A stretch of DNA of 64,000 nt. Origin: Sinomonas atrocyanea. GTDB taxonomy: Bacteria > Actinomycetota > Actinomycetes > Actinomycetales > Micrococcaceae. Positions 8,911-17,371 of this stretch are shown piece after piece. The position numbers and the translations under genes were made by a program. The notes under the pieces are model-generated. The model saw nothing but the letters and a program-made list of their open reading frames with translations. It had not been told where the DNA came from and ran no database searches. The stretch spans positions 62,001 through 126,000 of the forward strand of contig NZ_JAUSRH010000002.1 in the NCBI RefSeq assembly GCF_030811715.1, in the 5' to 3' direction. Positions within the stretch are counted from its first letter, which is position 1; each line of letters opens with the position of its first letter.

Positions 8911-9705
8911 TCAGGCGCCGGGCCAGGTGCCGCGGCGCTCGGCCTCGCGGGCCTCGAGTGCCGCAGTGAGCCGCTCGACCCGCTCGGTGAGGGCCTGGAC
9001 CTTCGCCTCGAGCGTCTGGTCGATGGCCTCGACCTCCGCCTCGACCCCCTGGACCTCGGCCTCGACGGCCTCGACGCCCGCCTCGACCTCGGCGGCGGTC
9101 TGCGACGTCATCGTCTCGACGAGCCACGCCGCGATGGAGGCGGTGACCACACCGAGGACCGCGATGCCGGAGACCATGAGCGCCGCCGCGACGAGCCGGC
9201 CGATGACCGTCACGGGGTAGTGGTCGCCGTAGCCCACCGTGGTGATGGTCTCGAGGGCCCACCAGATCGCCGCCCCGAAGCTGCGGATGTTCGACCCCGG
9301 CACGTTCTGCTCGACGTCCTCGACGGTGAGGGCCCCGCAGTACATGAGCATCCCGGCGGCGGCGATCACGTAGACCACGAGGCGGCCGCGCAGGGCGTTG
9401 CCGGCCTTGTTGTGCACCACCCGCAGGAAGGTCACGAGCCGCAGCGGCCGCAGCGCCGGCAGGGCGAGGATCGCGAGCTCGTGCAGGTTGCGCACGAACC
9501 ACCGGCCGCGCCGGGGCGCGAGCCACAGCTGCCCGGCGTAGTCCACCACGAACACGGCCCACGCCGCCCACAGCAGCCACTCCGCCCACTGGCCCTCCTG
9601 CGGCGGCAGGTTCCCGATGACCTGCACCGAGTAGGCGGCAAGGAACACGAGGGCGGCAACGAGCGTGGGCCACTCGGTGAGATTGCGCCAACGGTCCTGC
9701 GTCAT
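8911..9705 (-). CDS. voltage-gated-type potassium channel with C-terminal coiled coil
   Basis: A 264-residue membrane protein with the Kv-like layout: helices at about 12-32, 42-60, 72-92 and 108-128, a pore loop with the selectivity filter TVGYGD at 156-161, and a last helix at about 165-190. The charged stretch RPLRLVTFLRVVHNKAGNALRGR resembles an S4-S5 region. After the pore, residues 195-255 are strongly heptad-like (repeated AEVEA/VEAEV units), predicting a coiled coil that could tetramerise the channel. There is no RCK/TrkA-N domain. It is transcribed alone, facing the acyl-CoA synthetase gene. The ion-channel call is firm; gating by voltage is uncertain. Confidence 0.9.
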   Translation of the reverse strand: MTQDRWRNLTEWPTLVAALVFLAAYSVQVIGNLPPQEGQWAEWLLWAAWAVFVVDYAGQLWLAPRRGRWFVRNLHELAILALPALRPLRLVTFLRVVHNKAGNALRGRLVVYVIAAAGMLMYCGALTVEDVEQNVPGSNIRSFGAAIWWALETITTVGYGDHYPVTVIGRLVAAALMVSGIAVLGVVTASIAAWLVETMTSQTAAEVEAGVEAVEAEVQGVEAEVEAIDQTLEAKVQALTERVERLTAALEAREAERRGTWPGA

Positions 9706-9771
9706 GCCCGAAGGGTACCGCCGTCCGGCGCCTGTGCGGCCTCCCTCGTCATTCCGTGACCGCCGGGAGCC

Positions 9772-10818
9772 CTAGCGGGGCGCATCCGGCGGCGTGGACG
9801 GACGCGCGGTGGAGGCGCGGGGAATGAGCGTGGGGGCGAGTGTGCGGTGCGCCGCCGTGGGCGCCCGTCCCTGGATGGAGTTCAGGAGCGCGTCGACCGA
9901 CGCCGAGGCGATGTCCGCGAAGGGCACGCGAACGGTGGTGAGGGGGACCGGGAGGCGGGCCACGAGGGGGATGTCGTTGTAGCCGACGATGGAGAGGTCC
10001 CTCGGGATGCTCAGCCCCGCGCGCTGGATGACGGAGGTGAAGCCGAAGGCCGTGTTGTCGTTGACGGCGAACACCGCCGTGGGCCGGCGCCGGCCGGCGA
10101 GGAAGGCCTCGGCTGCGGCTTCGCCGCTCTCCATGCTGAACGTCGACGGGTAGACGAGCTCCGGAGCGTCCTCGATGCCGGCTTCGCGGAGTGCCTGGCG
10201 ATGGCCCTCACGGCGGGACAGCGCCGTCGGCGCATGGTCGGGACCGGCCACGAGGCCGATCTCCCGGTGGCCGAGGTCGATGAGGTGTCGGGTGGCGAGG
10301 TACCCCCCGAGGACGTCGTCGCCGACCACGCTCAGGCTCTCTCCGTAGGAGCGCAGGGCGAGCACATGCGGGATGCCGCGCGCGAGGAGCTCGGTGCACA
10401 GTCCCCCCTCGGTCGTCGCCGTGGTGAGGATGAGGCCGTCGACGCGGGAGGCCAGCATGGCCAGCCCGTTCTCCCGCTCGAGCGCCGGGTCGTCGTAGGT
10501 GGTGGCCACGAGGGCGTGGTAGCCGCGCGCGGCGCTGGCTGCCGCGATCTCCTCGAAGAGCATCGCCATGACCGTGTCCGTCAGCCGGGAGACGAGGACG
10601 CCGACGGTGTTGGTCTGCTGGCGCCTCAGGTTCGCCGCGGTGGGGTTGGGCTCGTAGCCGAGGGACTCGGCGACAGCGCGGATCCGGGCCGCGGACGGGC
10701 TGCGGTAGAAGCGGTGCTCGCGGTTCATGGCCCGCGAGACGGTTGACCGCGCAACGCCCGCCGCCTCCGCGACATCGGCGATCGTGGGCCGCGGCCCGCT
10801 CGATTCCCTGACCTCCAT
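9772..10818 (-). CDS. LacI family transcriptional regulator
   Basis: A 348-residue repressor. The N-terminal helix-turn-helix reads TIADVAEAAGVARSTVSRAM (residues 12-31), followed by the hinge YEPNPTAANLRRQQTNTVGV and a periplasmic-binding-protein-like sugar-binding core (VDGLILTTATTE, VVGDDVLGGYLATRHLIDLGHREIG, AVFAVNDNTAFGF, SIVGYNDIPLVARLPVPLTTV). The ATG at 10818 has AGGAGAGG just upstream. It diverges from the DapA-like lyase and MFS genes, and a palindromic LacI-type operator lies in the shared 110-bp gap. It is therefore probably the local repressor of that operon and perhaps of itself. The effector is probably a sugar acid or its breakdown product, which is inference. Confidence 0.93.
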   Translation of the reverse strand: MEVRESSGPRPTIADVAEAAGVARSTVSRAMNREHRFYRSPSAARIRAVAESLGYEPNPTAANLRRQQTNTVGVLVSRLTDTVMAMLFEEIAAASAARGYHALVATTYDDPALERENGLAMLASRVDGLILTTATTEGGLCTELLARGIPHVLALRSYGESLSVVGDDVLGGYLATRHLIDLGHREIGLVAGPDHAPTALSRREGHRQALREAGIEDAPELVYPSTFSMESGEAAAEAFLAGRRRPTAVFAVNDNTAFGFTSVIQRAGLSIPRDLSIVGYNDIPLVARLPVPLTTVRVPFADIASASVDALLNSIQGRAPTAAHRTLAPTLIPRASTARPSTPPDAPR

Positions 10819-10837
10819 GGCGCCTCTCCTGAACCCC

Positions 10838-10867
10838 TTGACGTGCTCTCGTGATCAAGCTTACAGT
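10838..10867 (+). promoter_or_regulatory. Candidate promoter for the DapA-like lyase operon
   Basis: TTGACG at 10838-10843, an 18-nt spacer, then TACAGT at 10862-10867, a reasonable match to an actinobacterial housekeeping promoter. The predicted start of transcription would fall at the beginning of the LacI-type operator, a standard layout for repression. Confidence 0.45.
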
Positions 10868-10871
10868 CGAA

Positions 10872-10895
10872 GCAATCGATAACGGAATCGATTGC
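10872..10895 (+). promoter_or_regulatory. LacI-type operator between the LacI gene and the DapA-like lyase gene
   Basis: GCAATCGAT (10872-10880), six bases, ATCGATTGC (10887-10895): a perfect 9-bp inverted repeat. The right half also contains the 8-bp palindrome AATCGATT (10886-10893). The central CG of such palindromes is typical for LacI-family sites. It lies 33 bp before the lyase ATG and 53 bp before the lacI ATG, so one bound repressor could block both divergent genes. Confidence 0.75.
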
Positions 10896-10928
10896 ACAAC
10901 TTGGATCGATCACTCGAAGGAGAGCCAC

Positions 10929-11873
10929 ATGAGCACCATCGACCTGCGGGGCCTGGTCCCCGCCCCCGTCACCCCCTTCACGCGCAACGGCGACGTCGAC
11001 GTCGAGGCGATCCACCGCCTCGGCGGCTGGCTCGCGGGCGTCGAGGGCGTCAAGGGCCTCGTCGTCCTCGGTCACGCGGGGGAGGGCACGTTCCTGACCC
11101 AGGCGGAGCAGGCCCTCGTCATCTCGTCCTTCCGCGACGCGGCGGAGGGCCGGGTGCCGATCATCGCCGGCATCACCGGCGAGGGCAACAAGGTCGCCGC
11201 CGAGGAGGCCCAGCGCGCGGTGGAGGCCGGCGCCTCCGCCGGCCTCGTCTACCCCTCGCACGGCTGGCTGCGCTTCGGCTACCAGAAGGGCGCCCCGCAG
11301 ACCCGGTACCAGGAGATCTACGAGACCAGCGGGCTGCCGCTGATCCTCTTCCAGTACCCGGACGCGACCAAGGCCACCTACGACCTGGACACCCAGCTCG
11401 AGATCGCCGCCCAGGAGGGCGTGTTCGCGACCAAGAACGGCGTGCGGAACATGCGCCGGTGGGACACCGAGATCTCCGTGCTGCGCGCTGCCTTCCCGGA
11501 GCTGCAGATCCTCACGTGCCACGACGAGTACCTGCTGCACACCATGTTCGACGTCGACGGCGCCCTCGTCGGCTACGGCGGCCTCGCCCCCGAGCCGCTC
11601 GTCGAGCTCATCGCCGCCGGCAAGGCCAAGGACTACGCCAAGGCGCGCGAGGTCCACGACCGCCTCCTGCCCGTGACCAAGAACGTCTACCACCGCGGAT
11701 CCCACATGGAGGGGACGGTCGCGCTCAAGGAAGGCCTCGTCGCCCGCGGCATCCTCGAGCACGCCACGGTCCGGCACCCGCTCCTGCCCCTCGCCCCCGG
11801 CGCCCACGACGAGATCGCCCTCGCCCTGGCATCGGCCGGACTGGGCCGCGTCGGCGCCCCGGCCCGCGCCTGA
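10929..11873 (+). CDS. dihydrodipicolinate synthase (DapA/NAL) family aldolase or dehydratase
   Basis: A 314-residue TIM-barrel enzyme that forms a Schiff base with a 2-oxo acid. The catalytic Tyr143 (LFQYPDATKATY) and Lys169 (GVFATKNGVRN) are both present. The substrate-carboxylate loop normally reading GTTGE is GHAGEGT here (48-54), so this is not a biosynthetic DapA. Candidate activities in the family are 2-keto-3-deoxy-sugar-acid aldolase, 5-keto-4-deoxyglucarate dehydratase or similar. The start at 10929 follows GAAGGAGAG. Its gene pairs with an MFS carrier and is controlled, by layout, by the divergent LacI protein, which points to catabolism of an imported acid sugar. Confidence 0.82.
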   Translation: MSTIDLRGLVPAPVTPFTRNGDVDVEAIHRLGGWLAGVEGVKGLVVLGHAGEGTFLTQAEQALVISSFRDAAEGRVPIIAGITGEGNKVAAEEAQRAVEAGASAGLVYPSHGWLRFGYQKGAPQTRYQEIYETSGLPLILFQYPDATKATYDLDTQLEIAAQEGVFATKNGVRNMRRWDTEISVLRAAFPELQILTCHDEYLLHTMFDVDGALVGYGGLAPEPLVELIAAGKAKDYAKAREVHDRLLPVTKNVYHRGSHMEGTVALKEGLVARGILEHATVRHPLLPLAPGAHDEIALALASAGLGRVGAPARA

Positions 11874-11911
11874 GCCGCACCGGCACCGAGCCGTCCCGAC
11901 ACCCCACTGGA

Positions 11912-11945
11912 CGCACGACGGCGGGCACCCGCCCGCCGTCGTGCG
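11912..11945 (+). terminator. Perfect 15-bp hairpin between lyase and MFS genes
   Basis: Left arm 11912-11926 (CGCACGACGGCGGGC), loop ACCC, right arm 11931-11945, fully paired. There is no T-run after it, so it may be a weak or Rho-assisted terminator or an mRNA-stabilising element that lowers expression of the downstream transporter. Its first 12 bases recur in the hairpin at 57177-57223. Confidence 0.6.
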
Positions 11946-12004
11946 CCCACCCGAGCGAAAGCTCACCTAGGATTCACTGGAGCCTCAACGACGAGGAAGC
12001 ACAC

Positions 12005-13321
12005 ATGATGTCCGTCACCAAGGGAGCCCTCAGCGTGGGCACCGCAACCCTCTACTCGCGCCGCGAGATCCGCCTCATCCTGGCCTTCGCCCTGCTGGGG
12101 ACGCTCTTCGACGGCGCCGAGCTGAACCTCATCGGCTACCCGCTCGTGTACATCTCGGGCAGCCTGCACGTCTCGACGCTCGCCCTGATCACCGTCGCGA
12201 CCGTGCAGGGCTTCGCCTCGATCCTCGGCGGGTTCGTGTTCGGCACCCTCGGCGACACCCTCGGGCGCCGCCGCACGTTCGCGATCTCCGTCGTCGCCTT
12301 CGGCATCGCCGCGACCCTCGGAGGCCTCGCCGTCAACTACGAGATGTTCATGGCCACCCGCGTCCTCGCAGGCGTCGGCATGGGCGGACTCTTCGGCCTG
12401 TCCTTCTCGATGTTCACCGAGTGCTGGAAGACCGCCCGGCGCGGGACGATGGGCGGCATCATCCAAGCCATGTACTTCGTCGGGGAGATCCTCACCGAGG
12501 GCGTCCTCTTCCTCTTCCTCACGGTCCTCGGCCACGACCTCGGCTGGCGCGCCGGCTACGTCGGCATCGGCATCATCAGCACGGTCATCGGCATCGCCTC
12601 GCTGAAGCTCCTGCCCGAGTCCAAGCAGTGGCTCGCCTACCAGCAGCACCTCAAGGCCGGCACCCTGCCCGAGGAGCTGCGCCGCACCAAGGTCCCGGTG
12701 GTGGACATCTTCAAGCCCCAGTTCGTCGTCGGCACCGTCCTGTTCATGGTCCTCTCGACCGCCATGTTCCTCACCACGAACTCCGTGGGGGCCTACCTCT
12801 CGACCTACCTGCTGGCCACGCAGAAGCTCCCGCTCGACACCGTCAGCCTCATCGTCCTGATCGGCTACGTCGCCACGATCGTCGCCTACACGCTCACCGG
12901 GGTCGTCTCGGACACGATCCGCCGCAAGTACGCATTCAGCCTCGCCTCCGCGGTCGGGACCGTCGGCTTCGTCTGGTTCCTCGTGCTCCTGGGCACCAAG
13001 AGCGCGCACGTCGGCGCCGACTTCTGGGCGTGGCCCGCCTTCTGGGCCCTCATGCTCTGCGCCGGTGCGGCCGGCGGCTTCGGGGTCCTCGGGGTCTGGA
13101 TGTCCGAGTTCTTCCCCACCCGCATCCGCTCCACCGGCTCGAGCGCGAGCTACTACGTGGGCCGCGGCCTCGGCGCGGGCATCTTCCCGCTCTTCGCCCT
13201 CGCGATCGCCGGCACGGTGCCGTTCGCCCTGGCGCTCGGCATCATCGGCCCCGTCGCCGGGCTCGCCTTCTCCCTGATGGCCCCGGACCGCACCGGACGG
13301 GCCATCGCGGACCTCGAGTAG
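12005..13321 (+). CDS. MFS transporter (AAHS/sugar-porter-like)
   Basis: A 438-residue, 12-helix major facilitator. The loop 2-3 signature reads GTLGDTLGRRRT and the duplicated second-half motif is GVVSDTIRRKYA. The first helix contains LGTLFDGAELNLIGYPL, with the acidic residue typical of proton-coupled aromatic acid and polyol porters. An ATG pair occurs at 12005/12008 behind GAGGAAG. It is the second gene of the LacI-controlled unit, after a 131-bp gap containing a strong hairpin, and probably imports the substrate of the DapA-like lyase. The substrate is unresolved: aromatic acid, inositol-like and sugar acid are all possible. Confidence 0.87.
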   Translation: MMSVTKGALSVGTATLYSRREIRLILAFALLGTLFDGAELNLIGYPLVYISGSLHVSTLALITVATVQGFASILGGFVFGTLGDTLGRRRTFAISVVAFGIAATLGGLAVNYEMFMATRVLAGVGMGGLFGLSFSMFTECWKTARRGTMGGIIQAMYFVGEILTEGVLFLFLTVLGHDLGWRAGYVGIGIISTVIGIASLKLLPESKQWLAYQQHLKAGTLPEELRRTKVPVVDIFKPQFVVGTVLFMVLSTAMFLTTNSVGAYLSTYLLATQKLPLDTVSLIVLIGYVATIVAYTLTGVVSDTIRRKYAFSLASAVGTVGFVWFLVLLGTKSAHVGADFWAWPAFWALMLCAGAAGGFGVLGVWMSEFFPTRIRSTGSSASYYVGRGLGAGIFPLFALAIAGTVPFALALGIIGPVAGLAFSLMAPDRTGRAIADLE

Positions 13322-13357
13322 CCGGACCGGCCCGCCCACGACGGCGGCGGGTGCCCG

Positions 13358-14614
13358 TCAGCCGAAGTTCGAGGCCGTAGCGTAGCCCTTGCCGTTGTAC
13401 TTCTGGACGAGCACCGAGGAGATGGCCGGCTGGCCGTCCATGGTCGTGTCCACCGCGGTGCCCTTGAGCATGAGCGGGGCGTTGAAGCCCTTGATGTCCC
13501 GCAGGGCCTTCATGAAGGAGTCGCGCGTCGGTTCGGTCATCTTCCCGAACGCCTGCTCGAGTGTGGCCCCGGCGATGTAGCTCCACATGCAGTGCGGGAA
13601 CGCGGGCATGCCCTGGTAGTTCGCGTACTGCTTGAGGTCGGAGAGGAACTTGACCACGTCGTCGTCCTTGGCGAACTCCGGGCTCTGCGGGGCCTTGGCG
13701 AAGGCCACCGAGTAGATGCCGGGGTAGGCCGAGGCGCCGCCCGGGGCCAGGATGGCCGTGGGGCTCGAGGTGTTCGAGGGCAGGAACCAGCTGGGCTTCC
13801 AGCCGATCTGCTGGGCCTTCTGCAGGGTCGCGATGGTCAGCGGGGTGATGGACATGGCGTTGAAGAACACGTCCGCGCCCGTCGCGGCCAGCTGGGTGAT
13901 CTGCGCGTCCACCGACGTGTCCGTGGCCTCATAGGTCTGCTCGCCGACCACGCTGATGTTCGAGGCGCCCTTGATCGCATCCTTGAAGCCGGAGACGTAG
14001 CCCTTGCCGTAGTCGTCGTTCTGGGAGAGGATCGCGACCTTGTGCGTGCCGCCGGAGGAGGCCAGCAGCTTGCCGAACGCCCCGCCCTCGTTCTGATAGG
14101 CCGGGACGAGACCGAGCTGCCACGGGCTCTGCTTCTGGTCGCTGAAGATCGGATCGCCCGTCATGACGAGGACCTGGGGCACCTTCTGGCTGATGGCGGC
14201 CTCGCGGAACGCGCGGTTGGTCGGCGTCCCCAGCCCCACGCCCTCGGCGAAGACGTTGTCCGAGACCATCTGCTGGAAGTTGGAGAGCGACTTCTGCGGA
14301 TCGTAGGCGTCGTCGTACGTCTTGATGTCCACCTTGCGGGTCTTGCCGTCGCCGAACTTGACGCCGCCCTCGGCGTTCTTCGCGCCGAAGTACGCCTTGA
14401 CGCCCGCGACGGTGCAGGTGCCCGGGCCGGCGGTGGCGCCGCTGAGCGGGGTGGTGATGCCGAGCGTGATGCTCGTGTCGGTGATGCCGGGCGATGCCGC
14501 GGTGCCCCCGCTGCCGCTCTGCGCGCTGCCTCGGCATCCTGTCAGCGAGAGCGCAAGGACCGACGCCATCGCGACGGCGCCGAGGAGCCCCCGTGTCCCT
14601 TTCCGAACGTTCAT
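13358..14614 (-). CDS. branched-chain amino acid-type ABC transporter substrate-binding lipoprotein
   Basis: A 418-residue extracytoplasmic binding protein of the Leu/Ile/Val family. The N-terminus is a lipoprotein signal (MNVRKGTRGLLGAVAMASVL) ending in the lipobox LTGC, so the mature protein is anchored to the outer face of the membrane. The two-lobed Peripla_BP_6 fold is visible: ITLGITTPLSG, DDAYDPQKSLSNFQQMVSDNVFA, VAILSQNDDYGKGYVSGF, ATGADVFFNAMSITP. It is the last gene of the liv operon and its ATG overlaps the livM stop (ATGA at 14611-14614). Liv-type binding proteins in soil bacteria often bind aromatic acids. Given the neighbouring demethylase cluster that is plausible here, but it is inference. 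Confidence 0.9.
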   Translation of the reverse strand: MNVRKGTRGLLGAVAMASVLALSLTGCRGSAQSGSGGTAASPGITDTSITLGITTPLSGATAGPGTCTVAGVKAYFGAKNAEGGVKFGDGKTRKVDIKTYDDAYDPQKSLSNFQQMVSDNVFAEGVGLGTPTNRAFREAAISQKVPQVLVMTGDPIFSDQKQSPWQLGLVPAYQNEGGAFGKLLASSGGTHKVAILSQNDDYGKGYVSGFKDAIKGASNISVVGEQTYEATDTSVDAQITQLAATGADVFFNAMSITPLTIATLQKAQQIGWKPSWFLPSNTSSPTAILAPGGASAYPGIYSVAFAKAPQSPEFAKDDDVVKFLSDLKQYANYQGMPAFPHCMWSYIAGATLEQAFGKMTEPTRDSFMKALRDIKGFNAPLMLKGTAVDTTMDGQPAISSVLVQKYNGKGYATASNFG

Positions 14615-15774
14615 GATCGACCGTGCCTCTCTGTTTTCTCGGGTGCCTCCGGCGCCGCGTCCGGGGTCGGAACCTGCGCGGGAGAGTTCTGCGGGGGAGT
14701 CCCCGTTGCCGTGGAGCGGTGCTTGGCGGTGGAGGGGGTGGTCTCCGCCTGTGCGGCGACTCCCACCGTGGCCGGGGTACCGCCTGCAGTGGCGGCGGTG
14801 CCGCCTGCGCGGGATGCGGTGCCGCGGCGGGCGAGCCGCCTCAGGACGCGGGGCAGGCTCACGAGCCCATCGGGCAGCAGGAAGAGCACCGCGAGGAGGA
14901 TGACGCCCTGGCTGACGGTGGTCAGGTTCGGGTCGATCGCGTTGGTCAGCTGCGGCACGAGGATGTAGTAGGCCCCGCCGATCAGCGAGCCGATGATGCT
15001 GCCCGCCCCGCCGATCACCATGGCGGCGAGGAGGCTGATGGAGTGGCCGAAGCTGAGCGTCTCGGGGGAGGTGTACTGGACCGCCGCCATGTAGAGGAAG
15101 CCGCTCGCCCCGCCGAACACCGAGGCGATGGTGAACGCGAGCACCTTGGTCCAGTAGGGGGAGACGCCCATCGAGGCCGCCACCGACTCGTTGCCCTTCA
15201 CCACGGCGAACGCGCGCCCGTACTTCCCGCGCACGAGCCGCCGCGCGAGGAGGAATCCGACGCCGGCCACGAGCAGGACGATGTAGTACTGCCACTGGTC
15301 GTTGAACAGCCCGGAGAAGTCCGGGGCGTTCGAGAAGATCGCCGAGGTGCCCTGGGACCCGCCGGTGAAGGTGTCGAGCCGCTTGGCCAGCGGGACGCCC
15401 ACGATCGGCAGGGCGATGGTGACCATCGCGATCGCGAGGCCGCCCAGGCGCGCGGCGGCGAGGGCCACGAGCAGCCCCACGATCCCGGTGATGACGGCGG
15501 CCGCCACGAACACGAGCACGATGTTCCAGCCGTGCGTGACGCCGTAGGCGGTGACGTAGGCGCCCAGCCCCACGAAGAAGATCTGCCCGAGGTTGACCTG
15601 GCCCGTGTAGCCCATGACGATGTTCAGCCCGAGCACGGCCACGGCGTACACGCCGATCCGCACGAGGGTCTGGTTGGCAATCGGGGGAAGGAACAGCGGG
15701 GCCGCGACGAGGAGGACGACGACCAGGACGGCGACGCCGATCCGTGCCCCCCGGGACTTCAGTGCTGCGCCCAT
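14611..15774 (-). CDS. livM: branched-chain amino acid-type ABC transporter permease LivM, with long low-complexity tail
   Basis: A 387-residue inner-membrane permease. The permease core carries GYTGQVNLGQIFFVGLGAYVTA and the EAA-like cytoplasmic loop RAFAVVKGNESVAASMGVSPYWTKVLAF, then GGAGSIIGSLIGGA. The canonical LivM end (LLPDGLVSLPRVLRRLARR) falls near residue 317. About 70 extra residues follow, rich in Thr, Ala and Pro and without predicted structure, which LivM proteins usually lack. The ATG at 15774 overlaps the livH stop (ATGA), and the gene's own stop overlaps the binding-protein ATG, so translation is coupled on both sides. Confidence 0.92.
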   Translation of the reverse strand: MGAALKSRGARIGVAVLVVVLLVAAPLFLPPIANQTLVRIGVYAVAVLGLNIVMGYTGQVNLGQIFFVGLGAYVTAYGVTHGWNIVLVFVAAAVITGIVGLLVALAAARLGGLAIAMVTIALPIVGVPLAKRLDTFTGGSQGTSAIFSNAPDFSGLFNDQWQYYIVLLVAGVGFLLARRLVRGKYGRAFAVVKGNESVAASMGVSPYWTKVLAFTIASVFGGASGFLYMAAVQYTSPETLSFGHSISLLAAMVIGGAGSIIGSLIGGAYYILVPQLTNAIDPNLTTVSQGVILLAVLFLLPDGLVSLPRVLRRLARRGTASRAGGTAATAGGTPATVGVAAQAETTPSTAKHRSTATGTPPQNSPAQVPTPDAAPEAPEKTERHGRS

Positions 15775-16655
15775 CAGACCCTCACCACGACCTTCCTGCC
15801 GAACAGGCCTTGGGGACGGAGGACCAGGATCACGAAGATCAGCGCGAACGGCACGGCGATCTTGAGGTCGTGGCCGATCAGCGGGACGTAGACGGCGACG
15901 AGGTTCTCGAGCACCCCGATGCCCCAGGCCGCGGCCACCGCCCCGATCGGGCTGTCCAGCCCGCCGAGGATCACGGCGGCGAGCGCGTAGACCAGCGCGC
16001 CGTCGAGCATCCCGGGGGTCAGCGTCAGCTGCGGCCCGACGAGCGAGCCGGCCACCGCGCCGAGCGCGGCCGCGAGTCCCCAGCCGACCATGAGCAGCCG
16101 GCCCACGGGCAGGCCCGAGAGCGCGGACGAGGCGGGGTTGTCCGCCACGGCCCGCAGCGCGAGCCCAAGCTTGGTGCGCATGAACAGCACCTGCAGGAGG
16201 ACCATGATCGCCACGATCGTCACCGTGGTGGCGAGCGAGCGGACGCTGACCGCCGCACCGAGGATGTTGACGCTCGTGAGCGGGAACAGCGAGGGGAACT
16301 GGAGGTTGTTGTAGCCCCACAGCACCGCGACGATGCCCGTGACGAGGGTGAGCAGGCCGATGGTGACGACGACGGCCGTGTCCGGGTCGCCGCGCTCGAA
16401 CCGGCGCATCAGGAACCGCTCGACGAGGGCGCCGAGGCAGAACGAGAGGACGATCGCCAGGAGCACTGCGGCCAGGAGCGGCAGCCCGGCCTGCACGAAC
16501 GCGTACGCGATGTAGGCGGAGAGGACGGCGAGGCCGCCCTGGGCGAAGTTGATCAGGCCGGTCGCCTGGTTCACGAGCACGATCGCGAGGGCGAGGGCCG
16601 CGTAGATCGAGCCGGTCGAGAGGCCGTCGACCACGAGCTGGATGAAGGTCTCCAT
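15774..16655 (-). CDS. livH: branched-chain amino acid-type ABC transporter permease LivH
   Basis: A 293-residue permease with about eight membrane segments. The start METFIQLVVDGLSTGSIYAALALAIVL and the motif GLINFAQGGLAVLSAY are diagnostic for LivH. The cytoplasmic coupling loop is TKLGLALRAVADNPASSALSGLPVGRLL, and VILGGLDSPIGAVAAAWGIGVLENL follows. It lies 5 nt downstream of livF and overlaps livM by one ATGA. With LivM it forms the translocation pore energised by LivG and LivF. Confidence 0.94.
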   Translation of the reverse strand: METFIQLVVDGLSTGSIYAALALAIVLVNQATGLINFAQGGLAVLSAYIAYAFVQAGLPLLAAVLLAIVLSFCLGALVERFLMRRFERGDPDTAVVVTIGLLTLVTGIVAVLWGYNNLQFPSLFPLTSVNILGAAVSVRSLATTVTIVAIMVLLQVLFMRTKLGLALRAVADNPASSALSGLPVGRLLMVGWGLAAALGAVAGSLVGPQLTLTPGMLDGALVYALAAVILGGLDSPIGAVAAAWGIGVLENLVAVYVPLIGHDLKIAVPFALIFVILVLRPQGLFGRKVVVRV

Positions 16656-16660
16656 CGGGT

Positions 16661-17371
16661 TCAGCCCCCCAGGTAGGCGCGGCGGATCTCGTCCATGCCC
16701 TTGAGCTCGGAAGAGGTCCCGGTCAGCACTGTCCGCCCCGTCTCGAGCACCGTCGCGGTGTCGACGAGGGAGAACGCGAGGTTGGCATTCTGCTCGACCA
16801 CGAGCATCGCGATGCCCGATTCGACGCGGAGCCGGCGGATGGCCTCGTAGACCGTCTTCGCCGTGCTGGGCGCGAGGCCCAGCGAGGCCTCGTCGAGCAG
16901 GAGGAGCTTGGGCTTGGCCATGAACGCCCGGCCCACGGCGAGCATCTGCTGCTCGCCCCCGGAGAGCGCCGCGGCCCGCGAGCCGATGCGGTTGCGGAGG
17001 TTCGGGAACAGCTCGAGGCAGTAGTCGATGTCCTTCTCGATCTGCCGGCGGTCCTTGCGCAGGTACGCGCCCACGGCGAGGTTCTCGCGCACGCTGAGCT
17101 GGGCGAGCGTGCCGCGGCCCTCGGGAACGTGCGCGATCCCGAGCGCGGCGACCTGGTCGGGCCGCAGTCCGCGGATGTCCCGGCCCGCGAACCGGATGGT
17201 GCCGCCGGTGCGGACGGTGCCGCTGATGGCGCGCAGCGTGGTGGTCTTGCCAGCGCCGTTCGCTCCGAGGACGCCGACCGCGCCGCCCTCGGGCACGGAG
17301 AGAGAGACGCCCTCGAGCACCTGGACCGGGCCGTAGGAGGCGGTGACGCCGTCGAGCTCAAGCAGCGTCAT
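16661..17371 (-). CDS. livF: branched-chain amino acid-type ABC transporter ATP-binding protein LivF
   Basis: A 236-residue nucleotide-binding subunit. Walker A is GANGAGKT at 36-43, the ABC signature is LSGGEQQMLAVGRA, Walker B is LLLLDEASLGL, and the switch His is replaced at the usual spot in VVEQNANLAFSL, as is normal for LivF. GGAAGGA precedes the ATG at 17371, which lies inside the end of livG (14-nt overlap). Confidence 0.94.
   Translation of the reverse strand: MTLLELDGVTASYGPVQVLEGVSLSVPEGGAVGVLGANGAGKTTTLRAISGTVRTGGTIRFAGRDIRGLRPDQVAALGIAHVPEGRGTLAQLSVRENLAVGAYLRKDRRQIEKDIDYCLELFPNLRNRIGSRAAALSGGEQQMLAVGRAFMAKPKLLLLDEASLGLAPSTAKTVYEAIRRLRVESGIAMLVVEQNANLAFSLVDTATVLETGRTVLTGTSSELKGMDEIRRAYLGG

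Noticed and set aside
10892-12004. Upstream extension of the MFS transporter reading frame through the lyase gene
   Set aside because: The extra sequence is Arg/Pro-rich and overlaps the lyase; the ATG at 12005 has a ribosome-binding site and starts the normal transporter N-terminus.
15775-16320. Upstream extension of livM into livH
   Set aside because: The ATG at 15774 overlaps the livH stop and gives a normal LivM start.
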